This document shows positions 8,716-16,843 of a stretch of DNA of 64,000 nt, piece after piece (the stretch's first letter is position 1; each line of letters opens with the position of its first letter). A program made the translations under genes and the position numbers. The notes beneath the pieces were generated by a model that saw only the letters and a program-made list of their open reading frames with translations, made no database searches and had not been told where the DNA came from. Where the stretch lies: the NCBI RefSeq assembly GCF_003952525.1, contig NZ_CP034451.1, positions 5,370,501 to 5,434,500 on the forward strand. The letters run 5' to 3'. This DNA comes from Mesorhizobium sp. M3A.F.Ca.ET.080.04.2.1. GTDB lineage: Bacteria; Pseudomonadota; Alphaproteobacteria; Rhizobiales; Rhizobiaceae.

Positions 8716-9483
8716 ATGCGACAGGACAAATCAAGGAAGCGCTCCGCCGTGCCAGGCCAGTCGGCCGTCGTGCGTCATCCTGACGTGACGCGGATCTCCG
8801 GGCAGAACGTGCATACTTCGCTCGCCGCCGAGATCGGGCTGAGGATCGTGCGTGGCGACTACCCGCCGGGCGCCATACTGCCCAATGAGCAAAAATGGTC
8901 CGAGACTTTCAACGTCAGCCGGTCGGCGGTGCGCGAAGCAATCAAGATGCTGATGGCCAAGAGCCTGCTGGCATCACGCCCCAAGATCGGCAGCTGGGTT
9001 GAGCCCAAGGAACGCTGGAACCTGCTCGACCGCGACGTGCTCGCCTGGTACGCGACTTCGCCCGACCGGGAGGTGTTCCTGAAAACGGTGCAGGAGTTCC
9101 GCCACATTATCGAGCCGGAGGCCGCCGCCTTCGCGGCGATGCGGCGCACCGAAGAGCAGATGGCCGAAATCAGCGCTGCCTGCCGCGAGATGGGCGAGGC
9201 GACGCATCTGCAGGAGCGGACGCGCGCCGACACGCGCTTCCACCTCGCCATCCTGCGCGCCTCGGGCAATGAGCTGCTGGTGCCGCTCGGCGTGCTGATC
9301 GAGTCGGCGCTCGACCATCTGTTCATCTTCGTCACGCGCGAGCACAGCGATCAGCGCAGGGCGCAATCGCTGCACGAGGCGATCGAGAAGAACATCCGCC
9401 TGCAACGTCCGGCTGCCGCCAGAGCCGCCGTGCACAGGCTGCTTGCCAACACCAACGAGGTCATCGAGCGGTCGAGGAGATAG
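8716..9483 (+). CDS. FadR-family (GntR/FCD) transcriptional regulator, copy 1
   Basis: A 255-residue regulator with an N-terminal winged helix (SLAAEIGLRIVRGDYPPGAI, then VSRSAVREAIKMLMAK) and a C-terminal FCD ligand domain (EFRHIIEPEAAAFAAM, then RFHLAILRASGNELL). FCD domains usually bind sugar acids or other organic acids through a metal. The ATG at 8716 is preceded by GGAA. A long N-terminal extension in the same frame has no family resemblance and was rejected. The gene follows the sugar-binding-protein gene. It is a close paralogue of the regulator at 11643. Confidence 0.88.
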   Translation: MRQDKSRKRSAVPGQSAVVRHPDVTRISGQNVHTSLAAEIGLRIVRGDYPPGAILPNEQKWSETFNVSRSAVREAIKMLMAKSLLASRPKIGSWVEPKERWNLLDRDVLAWYATSPDREVFLKTVQEFRHIIEPEAAAFAAMRRTEEQMAEISAACREMGEATHLQERTRADTRFHLAILRASGNELLVPLGVLIESALDHLFIFVTREHSDQRRAQSLHEAIEKNIRLQRPAAARAAVHRLLANTNEVIERSRR

Positions 9484-9590
9484 CGCGGCACCGGCTTGAA
9501 AACCCATTTCCTACAACAGGATGCCGCCACGCTTTGCGAATGTGATTCAGCTCCAGTGCGACGCCGCGACTGCAGAAGACCCGCGAGCCG

Positions 9591-10529
9591 TCAAACCTCC
9601 TGTCGCTTGCCATCCTTCATCGGGCTCAGATCGATGCCGTTGACCTTGGCGATATGCGTTGCCAGCATCGGTACGTATTGTTCCTTCGGACCGGTTGCGA
9701 AGGCGCCGGCGAAGGCGTTCTTGGTGGCGTTGCCGAGCGGATTGGCGATACCGGCGGCGCCTGCCATCGATTCCAGGTAGGTAAGGTCCTTGAAGGCGTT
9801 GGCGATTGTGAATTTGTGCGCGTCGCGGTCGCCGTCCAGCGTCCAGCGCATGAAGGTCTGGTAGAAGCCGCAGTCCATGCGGCCGTTGCGGATGACGCTG
9901 TCGAAACGGGAAGGCGAGATGCCGACCTTCTCGGCCAGCGCCAGGGCCTCGGAATAGATCGCCGCGTAGCCCAGCGAGATGAAGTTGTTGAGCAGCTTCA
10001 TGCGGTGGCCGTCGCCGGTGCCGCCGATATGGACGATGCGGCCGGCCCAGGTTTCGATCACCGGCTTCAGCCTGGCAAACACCGCATCCGGCGCGCCGAC
10101 CATGGCATCGAGTGTGCCTTCCCAGGCTTCTTTCGGCGTGCGGCTGAGCGGCGCGTCGACATACTCGACGCCAAGCGCTGCGAGTTCGGCGGCGAGTGTC
10201 ACCGTCGAGGTCGGATCGGATGTAGAGCAGTCCACGACCACCGAGCCACGCCTAAGCCCTTCCTTCAGCCCGCCGGGTCCACGGATGATCGCTTCCACCT
10301 CACGCGATCCGGTGACACAGATGAACACGATGTCTGAAGCCGTTGCCACGTCGCGCGGGGTGGCAACCTCTTGTGCCCCGCGGCCGAGCAGGTCTTCGGC
10401 CGGCTTGCGGTTCTTGCGGCCGAGGAAGGTCAGCGCATAGCCCTTGTCGACAATGTTCTTGGCAATCCCGTGTCCCATCAGGCCGAGGCCGATGAAGCCG
10501 ATTTTCTCGCGGGCGGCAGTCGTGGTCAT
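9591..10529 (-). CDS. NAD(P)-dependent beta-hydroxyacid dehydrogenase
   Basis: A 312-residue member of the 3-hydroxyisobutyrate / tartronate-semialdehyde / 6-phosphogluconate dehydrogenase family. GFIGLGLMGHGIA (11-23) is the nucleotide-binding loop. VVDCSTSDP and DAPLSRTP are the substrate blocks. GGTGDGHRMKLLNNF holds the catalytic lysine. It diverges from the SDR gene at 10647 across a 117-base region that carries a FadR-type palindrome. It probably oxidises or reduces an intermediate of the sugar or sugar acid imported next door; the exact substrate is unknown. Confidence 0.85.
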   Translation of the reverse strand: MTTTAAREKIGFIGLGLMGHGIAKNIVDKGYALTFLGRKNRKPAEDLLGRGAQEVATPRDVATASDIVFICVTGSREVEAIIRGPGGLKEGLRRGSVVVDCSTSDPTSTVTLAAELAALGVEYVDAPLSRTPKEAWEGTLDAMVGAPDAVFARLKPVIETWAGRIVHIGGTGDGHRMKLLNNFISLGYAAIYSEALALAEKVGISPSRFDSVIRNGRMDCGFYQTFMRWTLDGDRDAHKFTIANAFKDLTYLESMAGAAGIANPLGNATKNAFAGAFATGPKEQYVPMLATHIAKVNGIDLSPMKDGKRQEV

Positions 10530-10600
10530 ATCATATCGTCCTGTCTGGGATTATCGATAATTGGCCCGCTTTTCTTGCCGCAGACCGTTGCAGAATGCAA

Positions 10601-10615
10601 TATTGTCTGACAATA
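10601..10615. promoter_or_regulatory. FadR/GntR-type operator, perfect palindrome
   Basis: TATTGT-CTG-ACAATA is a perfect inverted repeat. Its core TTGTCTGACAA matches TNGTNNNACNA. It sits between the divergent dehydrogenase and SDR genes, 31 bases upstream of the SDR start, where a bound repressor would block both promoters. One or both FadR-type paralogues flanking these genes are the likely ligands. Confidence 0.65.
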
Positions 10616-10646
10616 CACATAATGGCCGAGCAATGTGGAGAGCAAA

Positions 10647-11543
10647 ATGACGAAGCGGATCATGTTCACCGGCGGCAGCGGCAAGGCCGGGCGACACGTG
10701 GTGCAATATCTGGTCGAGCATGGCTGCCAGGTGCTCAACATCGACACCAAGCCGCTCGACAATCCGAAGGTGCGCACACTGATCACCGACATCACCGACA
10801 GCGGCCAGGTGTTCAACGCGCTGTCGAGCTATATGGGGCTGCATGAGTTCGATCCGTCGCTGCGAGCACAGCCGGTCGATGCGGTGGTCCATTTTGCCGC
10901 CATCCCGCGCATCATGATCACACCCGACAATGAGGTGTTCCGCATCAATGCCATGGGCACCTACAATGTCATCGAAGCGGCCGTGAAGCTCGGCATCCGC
11001 AAGGTGATCATCGCGTCCAGCGAGACGACCTACGGCCTGGTCTTCGCCAACGAGCCGCGCAATCCGACGCATTTCCCGCTCGACGAGGACTATGACGTCG
11101 ATCCGATGGACAGCTATGCGCTGTCGAAGATCGTCAATGAGAAGACGGCGCGCGCCTTCGCGCTGCGCAGCGGGTTCGACGTCTATGCGCTGCGCATCGG
11201 CAACGTCATCGAGCCGCACGAATATTCGCTGTTCCCGAAATGGTTCGCCGATCCTGGCTTCCGCAAGCGCATCGCCTGGAGCTATATCGACGCCCGCGAT
11301 CTCGGCCAGATCACCTTGCGCGCCATCGAGAAGGACGGGCTCGGCTATCAGGTGTTCAATGCGGCCAACGACGATACTTCGTCCGACCTGCCGACTGCCG
11401 AACTGTTGAGGCGGTTCTATCCAAACGTGCCGGTCAAGGCGGAGCTCGGTGAATTCGAGACGCTGCTTTCGAACCGAAAGGCGCGGGAGGTGCTCGGCTT
11501 CCGCCCCGAGCACAGCTGGCGCCGCTACGTCAAGACAGCATGA
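10647..11543 (+). CDS. Extended short-chain dehydrogenase / NAD-dependent epimerase
   Basis: A 298-residue extended SDR. TGGSGKAG at the N-terminus is the NAD loop. VVHFAAIP, the ASSETTYG serine and DSYALSKIVNEK (Tyr-x-x-x-Lys) give a complete catalytic set. The family covers sugar epimerases, dehydratases and uronate-type dehydrogenases. The ATG at 10647 has GGAG six bases upstream, so I prefer it to the GTG at 10635. It lies between the two FadR-type regulators and is likely co-regulated with the dehydrogenase on the other strand. Confidence 0.82.
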   Translation: MTKRIMFTGGSGKAGRHVVQYLVEHGCQVLNIDTKPLDNPKVRTLITDITDSGQVFNALSSYMGLHEFDPSLRAQPVDAVVHFAAIPRIMITPDNEVFRINAMGTYNVIEAAVKLGIRKVIIASSETTYGLVFANEPRNPTHFPLDEDYDVDPMDSYALSKIVNEKTARAFALRSGFDVYALRIGNVIEPHEYSLFPKWFADPGFRKRIAWSYIDARDLGQITLRAIEKDGLGYQVFNAANDDTSSDLPTAELLRRFYPNVPVKAELGEFETLLSNRKAREVLGFRPEHSWRRYVKTA

Positions 11544-11642
11544 GGGCAGACAAACGCCGGTCAGTTGTGCACATCCGCGCGCCTTGAGGCAAAGCTGGCT
11601 TGCCGTGCTTGACAGCTTGTGAAAAGCGGACTTTCTGAACAC

Positions 11643-12419
11643 ATGCGGGATGCAAAGCCGAACAATCAGAAAAAGCCGACGCAAACGGCGGCCGCCGAAC
11701 GCCATGCCGGCTATCGCCGGCCCAATGCGCCACGCATCCCGGGTGCCAGTGTGCATACATCATTGGCCAGCGAGATCGGGTTGAGGATCGTGCGGGGGGA
11801 TTACCCGCCAGGCACGATCCTGCCCAATGAGGCGAAATGGTCGGAGACCTTCGACGTCAGCCGCTCGGCTGTGCGGGAGGCGATCAAGATGCTGATGGCC
11901 AAGAGCCTGCTGGCGTCGCGTCCGAAGATCGGCAGCTGGGTGGAGCCGAAGGAACGCTGGAACCTGCTCGACCGCGACGTGCTCGCCTGGTACGCGACCT
12001 CGCCCGATCGCGAGGTGTTCCTGAAGACCGTGCAGGAATTCCGTCACATCATCGAGCCGGAGGCGACGGCCTTCGCGGCGATGCGGCGCACCGAAGAGCA
12101 GATGGCCGAGATCAGCCAGGCCTGCCGGGAGATGGGCGAGGCGGCGACGCTGCAGGAGCGGACACGCGCCGACACGCGCTTCCACCTCGCCATTCTGAGG
12201 GCTTCCGGCAACGACCTCCTGGTGCCGCTCGGCGTTTTGATCGAGTCCGCTTTCGACCACCTGTTCAGTTTCACGACGCGGGAGGTCGACGACCTGCAGC
12301 ATGCGCAGAAGCTGCATGAGGCGATCGAGAGGAATATCCGGCTGCAGCGTCCGGAAGCCGCGCGAGCCGCGGTGCGCAAGCTGCTTGCCAACACCGACGC
12401 GGTCATAAAGTCCAGATAG
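11643..12419 (+). CDS. FadR-family (GntR/FCD) transcriptional regulator, copy 2
   Basis: A 258-residue regulator nearly identical to the one at 8716 from the winged helix through most of the FCD domain. Long exact stretches such as VSRSAVREAIKMLMAKSLLA are shared. Differences cluster in the N-terminal tail and the last 60 residues (for example SFTTREVDDLQHAQ). The ATG at 11643 lacks a strong ribosome-binding site; a GTG eight codons upstream is an alternative. It is downstream of the SDR gene in the same direction. The shared DNA-binding helix predicts the same operator as copy 1. Confidence 0.86.
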   Translation: MRDAKPNNQKKPTQTAAAERHAGYRRPNAPRIPGASVHTSLASEIGLRIVRGDYPPGTILPNEAKWSETFDVSRSAVREAIKMLMAKSLLASRPKIGSWVEPKERWNLLDRDVLAWYATSPDREVFLKTVQEFRHIIEPEATAFAAMRRTEEQMAEISQACREMGEAATLQERTRADTRFHLAILRASGNDLLVPLGVLIESAFDHLFSFTTREVDDLQHAQKLHEAIERNIRLQRPEAARAAVRKLLANTDAVIKSR

Positions 12420-12461
12420 TTCGGCAGGGCCATATCCGATTGGTCGGCCTGCGCACCGAGG

Positions 12462-12749
12462 CTAGTCGTCCTTTTCCCGCCCGAAAGCGATGCGCAATTC
12501 GTCCTTGGCCCTTTCCAGAACCCGCTTGCGCGATGCCGGCAGGTTCCTGCCGGCGCGGTTGATATAGAAATTCAGCATCGACATGGCGGACTGGAACGGC
12601 TCGGCCTTGCGCCGATCGCTGTGTTCGGCCGATCGCTTGAGCGAGGCCGCGATCTTCCTGGCGTCGTCGGATTCGAATATGTGTTCCTCGAGATCCAGCG
12701 CATCGCTGTGCTCTGTCACTTCGGCCGACCATTTTCTCTTGGCAGTCAT
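12462..12749 (-). CDS. DUF3175 family protein
   Basis: A 95-residue basic, soluble protein beginning MTAKRKWSAEVTEHSDALDL. It matches the DUF3175 pattern: the KRKWSAEVTE start, the IAASLKRSAEHSDRRKA core, SAMSMLNFYINRAGRNLP and a C-terminal KDELRIAFGR. AGGAG lies about seven bases upstream of the ATG; longer versions of the frame were rejected. The function of the family is unknown to me. It stands alone, convergent with the regulator at 11643 and divergent from the MFS gene. Confidence 0.8.
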   Translation of the reverse strand: MTAKRKWSAEVTEHSDALDLEEHIFESDDARKIAASLKRSAEHSDRRKAEPFQSAMSMLNFYINRAGRNLPASRKRVLERAKDELRIAFGREKDD

Positions 12750-12919
12750 GGCGGAACTCCTTTTCCTTCGAAAAACTCTGCGCTGGCATGCCGGTTCCCG
12801 CGACGTCTCGCCATTCTGGCGCGACGGATTGCCTGTTGTGGCGCTGTTCGCTGCCTTGCCGAAGGACCGATTAGTAGCTCCGAACCGCTGGACTTCAGAA
12901 CCTGCGGACAGGAGCCGCC

Positions 12920-14152
12920 TTGAGGACAACTCTCTCCAGCCGGGCACAAAGCCCGGCCATCGACAGCGCTTATGCCTGGACGCGGCTCGCCATCTCAGTG
13001 CTCATGGCGACGATCGGCGCCGTCGGCATGTGGGCCGTGGTCGTGGTTCTGCCAGCCGTGCAGGCTGAGTTCGGCGTCGACCGCGCGGCGGCCTCGATGC
13101 CTTATACCGCGACAATGGTCGGCTTTGCCGCCGGCAACGTGCTGGTCGGTCGCGCCATCGATCGCCTGGGCTTCTGGATTCCGGCATTGGTCTCCGCCAT
13201 GGCGCTTGGCGCCGGTTTCCTGCTCGCCTCGCTCGCCAATTCGATCCTCGCCTTCACCCTCGCGCAGGGGCTTTTGATTGGCGTCGGCACATCGGCGATC
13301 TTCGGGCCGCTGATCGCCGACATCTCGCATTGGTTCAATCGGCGGCGCGGCGTCGCGGTGACAGCGGCGGCTTCGGGCAACTATCTCGCCGGCGCGGTCT
13401 GGCCGACAGTGATGCCTTATTTGATGCAAACCGAAGGCTGGCGCTTCACCTATCAGGCGATCGGGGTCGTCTGCATTGTCACCATGGTGCCGCTGGCGCT
13501 GATGCTGAGGCGCGGCGCGCCCCGTGAAACCGATGCCGGTTCCACGGGCAGCCGGCGGGTGCAGCCGATCTCGCTGTCGCCGTCAGCGCTTCAGGTGCTG
13601 CTCGTCATCGCCGGCTTTGGCTGCTGCATGGCCATGGCTATGCCGCAGGTGCACATCGTCGCCTATTGCATGGATCTCGGCTACGGCGTGGCGCGCGGCG
13701 CCGACATGCTGTCGATCATGTTGGCGGCGGGCGTCGTCAGCCGGATTGCCTCAGGCTTCCTCGCCGACCGCATCGGCGCCGTGAAGACGCTGCTCATCGG
13801 CTCGGCGCTGCAGTGTCTGTCGCTGTTGTTCTATATCCCGTTCGACGGCCTTGCCTCGCTCTATGTCGTGTCGCTGGTGTTCGGTCTGTCGCAGGGTGGC
13901 ATCGTGCCCTGCTATGCGATCATCGTGCGCGACTACATGCCGGCAAAGGAGGCCGGTCAGCGCGTCGGCATCGTCATGATGGCGACAATCTTCGGCATGG
14001 CGGTTGGCGGCTGGATGTCAGGCTGGATCTATGATCTCACAGGCTCCTATGCCGCAGCCTTCCTGAACGGCATCGGTTGGAATCTGATGAACCTCGGCGC
14101 CATCCTGCTGCTGATGTGGAGGGCGAGGCGGGGCGCCGAGGCGCTGGCCTGA
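12920..14152 (+). CDS. MFS transporter
   Basis: A 410-residue inner-membrane carrier with about 12 hydrophobic helices. The loop between helices 2 and 3 reads GRAIDRLGFW and the equivalent loop in the second half reads GFLADRIGAVKT, both classic MFS motifs. The N-terminal half has the GANWxx-like pattern of the monocarboxylate/oxalate:formate branch. The start is TTG with GGAG five bases upstream, because no ATG lies upstream of the first helix. The substrate is unknown; it is not obviously in an operon. Confidence 0.82.
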   Translation: MRTTLSSRAQSPAIDSAYAWTRLAISVLMATIGAVGMWAVVVVLPAVQAEFGVDRAAASMPYTATMVGFAAGNVLVGRAIDRLGFWIPALVSAMALGAGFLLASLANSILAFTLAQGLLIGVGTSAIFGPLIADISHWFNRRRGVAVTAAASGNYLAGAVWPTVMPYLMQTEGWRFTYQAIGVVCIVTMVPLALMLRRGAPRETDAGSTGSRRVQPISLSPSALQVLLVIAGFGCCMAMAMPQVHIVAYCMDLGYGVARGADMLSIMLAAGVVSRIASGFLADRIGAVKTLLIGSALQCLSLLFYIPFDGLASLYVVSLVFGLSQGGIVPCYAIIVRDYMPAKEAGQRVGIVMMATIFGMAVGGWMSGWIYDLTGSYAAAFLNGIGWNLMNLGAILLLMWRARRGAEALA

Positions 14153-14319
14153 GAGGCATCGACCTCCACTGGACAGCCTGGCGCATCCCCATCCGCTTGA
14201 CATTGGCAATGGGCTGCGCGACCCAGACCGCAATGGACGGGCTGCGAAACGGGGCTGCGGACTGAAGTGCTGATCGTCAACGCGCTGCTTGCCTCCTTCT
14301 GGGTGAAAAGGGCAGGGCC

Positions 14320-15348
14320 GTGACACGGCCGCGCTCACGCCGCGGCGGCGGCCGTCCGACCATTGCCGATGTCGCGCGCAAGGCTGGCGTGGGCGCAATT
14401 ACCGTGTCGCGCGCGCTCCGCGAGCCCGCCCGGGTTTCGGACGATCTGCGGCGCCAGATCGAGGCCGCCGTCAACGAGCTTGGCTATGTTCCGGACCCCA
14501 ATGCCCGCGCGCTGGCTTCGGCGCGTGCCGAGGTGTTCGGTGTGCTGGTCCCGTCGCTGACCAACAATGTCTTCGCCGAGGTGTTGCGGGGCATCTATGA
14601 CAGCCTCTCCGACAGCCCGTTCCGCATCCAGCTTGGCAACACGCATTATTCCGGCCTGGAGGAAGAACGGCTGCTGCAGGTGTTCGCGCCGCAGCGTCCG
14701 GCCGCGTTGATCGTTGCCGGGATCGACCAGACCGCCACCTCGCGCAAGCTGCTCGAAAACGCCGGCTGTCCGGTGGTGCAGGTCATGGAGACGGGACCGC
14801 ACCCCGTCGACATGATGGTCGGGTTCTCGCATTTCGACGGGGGCAGGGCGGCAACCGAGCATTTGCTGGAGGTCGGCTACCGCAAGATCGGCTTCATCGG
14901 CGCCCGCATGGATCCGCGTTCGCAGCGGCGCCTCGCCGGTTACCGCGCTGCGATGGAAGCCGCGGGCCTATTCGACGCCCGTCTCGTCACCACGACGCCG
15001 CTGCTTTCGAGCGTGCCGCTTGGCCGCGAACTGCTGCGCGACGCGCTGGCCAAGGTGCCTGCACTGGAGGGGGTTTTCTGCAACAATGACGACATCGCTC
15101 TCGGCGTCCTGTTCGAGTGCCATCGCGCCTCGATCGCGGTGCCGAAGACGATCGGCATCGTCGGCTTCAACGATCTCGACATGATGCAGGTGGCGTTCCC
15201 GTCGATCACCAGCATCCGCACGCATCGCTATGAGATCGGGCGTCAGGCGATTGCGATGGCACTTGCAGCGATCGCGGGAAAGAGACCGCAGCAGCGGGTC
15301 GTGGATCTCGGCTACGAACTCATGCGCAGGGAAAGCACAGCGCGTTGA
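14320..15348 (+). CDS. LacI-family transcriptional regulator (GntR-like)
   Basis: A 342-residue repressor. The helix-turn-helix TIADVARKAGVGAITVSRAL near the N-terminus and the hinge ARALASAR are typical LacI features. The remainder is a periplasmic-binding-type ligand domain with VGFSHFDGGRAATEHLLE and GIVGFNDLDMMQ. The best match in layout is the gluconate repressor branch. The start is GTG at 14320. It lies 295 bases upstream of an ABC importer and gluconokinase operon whose promoter has a LacI-type palindrome, so it probably represses that operon until the sugar acid binds. Confidence 0.87.
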   Translation: MTRPRSRRGGGRPTIADVARKAGVGAITVSRALREPARVSDDLRRQIEAAVNELGYVPDPNARALASARAEVFGVLVPSLTNNVFAEVLRGIYDSLSDSPFRIQLGNTHYSGLEEERLLQVFAPQRPAALIVAGIDQTATSRKLLENAGCPVVQVMETGPHPVDMMVGFSHFDGGRAATEHLLEVGYRKIGFIGARMDPRSQRRLAGYRAAMEAAGLFDARLVTTTPLLSSVPLGRELLRDALAKVPALEGVFCNNDDIALGVLFECHRASIAVPKTIGIVGFNDLDMMQVAFPSITSIRTHRYEIGRQAIAMALAAIAGKRPQQRVVDLGYELMRRESTAR

Positions 15349-15391
15349 AACACACATCCGCGACTGTGCGAAAGCCGGTTTACACGCTACG

Positions 15392-15407
15392 ATGGTAGCG
15401 CTACCAT
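15392..15407. promoter_or_regulatory. LacI-family operator, perfect 16-base palindrome
   Basis: ATGGTAGCGCTACCAT is fully symmetrical with the central CG step typical of LacI-family operators. It sits 44 bases after the LacI gene stop and about 237 bases before the binding-protein start. It is the natural site for the regulator encoded just upstream. Confidence 0.72.
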
Positions 15408-15444
15408 TTGATGCTTGGGCAAGTTCAAGATCGCAAGAGAAAGC

Positions 15445-15485
15445 TGTTTATTATACATAAGCAACAGCAATAGCTTGTTTATTAT
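15445..15485. repeat. Pair of AT-rich direct repeats in the importer promoter
   Basis: TGTTTATTAT occurs at 15445-15454 and again at 15476-15485. Both copies sit in the context AGC(T)TGTTTATTATnnATAA. The start-to-start distance of 31 bases is close to three helical turns. They lie between the LacI palindrome and the binding-protein gene. They could be activator sites or upstream promoter elements. Confidence 0.5.
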
Positions 15486-15643
15486 GGATAATATGATAGT
15501 TTTCTGAGCCGCCCTGCGAGGCAATGGAGGAGGATCACGGGTCGGCTCGGGCCATCCGGCACGCGCTTCGGACAAGGCGGGAGGTGCCTGCCGAAAGCGC
15601 TCGAACTTCATAGAAAGCAGAACTGCAACTGGGAGGAATACCG

Positions 15644-16768
15644 ATGATCAAGTCACTGGTTGGCGGCGTCATTGCCGCCACTGCATTCGTCATGCTGAGT
15701 TCTTCGGCGATCGCCGAACCGGAGATCGTAAAAGGGCCGGCGGCCGAGCCCGACTGTTTCGCGCCGTGGGCGGCCGATACGCAGTTCTTCAAATATCCGA
15801 AGAAGGATGGTCCGTACCGCATCGCACTTGCCAATGGCTACATCGCCAACACCTGGCGTATCCAGATGATCCAGACCGCCAAGGCCTATGCCGCGCAGCC
15901 CGAGGTCGCCAAGAAGCTGAAGGAATTCAAGGTGGTGTCGACCGGCGAGGATGTGCCGGCGCAGATATCGGCGATCAACAACTTCATCGATTCCGGCTTT
16001 GACGCCATCGTCGTCAACGCGCAGAACCCGACCGCGTTCGGACCGGTGATCAAGCGCGCCAAGGAAGCCGGCGTCGTTCTCGTCGCCTTCGACAACATCC
16101 TCGACACCAAGGACGCCATCAACGTCAATGTCGACCAGAAGGGCCTCGGCGAATTGTGGGCCAAGTGGCTGATCGCCCATATCCCCGACGGCGGCAAGAT
16201 CCTCGAAGTGCGCGGCGTCGCCGGCACCTCGGTCGACACCGACCGCCACAACGGCATCCATGAGGTCCTGGATGCTTCGGGCAAGAAATGGGATGTCACC
16301 GAAGTCGCAGGCAAATGGGACGATCCGACCGCGCAGAAGGTTACCGCCGACGCGATCGCCACCAACGGCCCATTCGTCGGCATCACCGGGCAGGGCGGCG
16401 ATACCGGCATCGTGCAGGCGATGATCGACGCCAAGCATCCCTTCGTGCCGTTCGGCGGCGAGACGGAAAACGGCTTCCGCAAATTCTGCGCCGCCCATGC
16501 GGCCGACGGCCTGAAATGCTCTTCGGCCGGCACCGGACCTGCCCAGGTCGCTGTCGCCATCAAAACGGCGATCACCGCGCTGGAGGGCAATGTCGTGCCG
16601 CAGTCGGTCAAGCTGCCGCTGGCAATCGTCGAGGATCCGAACTTCAAGGAGGGGCAGGATTACTTCCCCGACCAGTCCGACAACTTCTTCGTCGGCAATT
16701 CCTTCCCGACTTGCGGCATCAATTTCACCGCGCAGGAAATCATGGGCCAGACCAAGGAAAACAAGTAG
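15644..16768 (+). CDS. Sugar ABC transporter substrate-binding protein
   Basis: A 374-residue periplasmic binding protein. The signal peptide runs MIKSLVGGVIAATAFVMLSS with cleavage after AIA. The fold marker YRIALANGYIANTWRIQMIQ opens the mature domain, followed by INNFIDSGFDAIVVNAQNP and ILEVRGVAGTSVDTDRHNG. GGGAGG lies eight bases before the ATG. It begins a five-gene unit (binding protein, ATPase, two permeases, gluconokinase). A hairpin after the stop probably keeps its transcript level above that of the membrane components. Confidence 0.88.
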   Translation: MIKSLVGGVIAATAFVMLSSSAIAEPEIVKGPAAEPDCFAPWAADTQFFKYPKKDGPYRIALANGYIANTWRIQMIQTAKAYAAQPEVAKKLKEFKVVSTGEDVPAQISAINNFIDSGFDAIVVNAQNPTAFGPVIKRAKEAGVVLVAFDNILDTKDAINVNVDQKGLGELWAKWLIAHIPDGGKILEVRGVAGTSVDTDRHNGIHEVLDASGKKWDVTEVAGKWDDPTAQKVTADAIATNGPFVGITGQGGDTGIVQAMIDAKHPFVPFGGETENGFRKFCAAHAADGLKCSSAGTGPAQVAVAIKTAITALEGNVVPQSVKLPLAIVEDPNFKEGQDYFPDQSDNFFVGNSFPTCGINFTAQEIMGQTKENK

Positions 16769-16778
16769 CCTTGTAATC

Positions 16779-16803
16779 GGCGCCGCGAGGAAGCCGCGGC
16801 GCC
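16779..16803 (+). terminator. Intercistronic hairpin after the binding-protein gene
   Basis: GGCGCCGCG and CGCGGCGCC form a perfect nine-base-pair stem with a seven-base loop, 10 bases past the stop codon. No T-run follows. In importer operons such structures usually stabilise the binding-protein mRNA or reduce read-through. Confidence 0.55.
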
Positions 16804-16843
16804 GGTCGCTTGATGCCAATCGCGAACCGGCCTGGGAGGGCTG

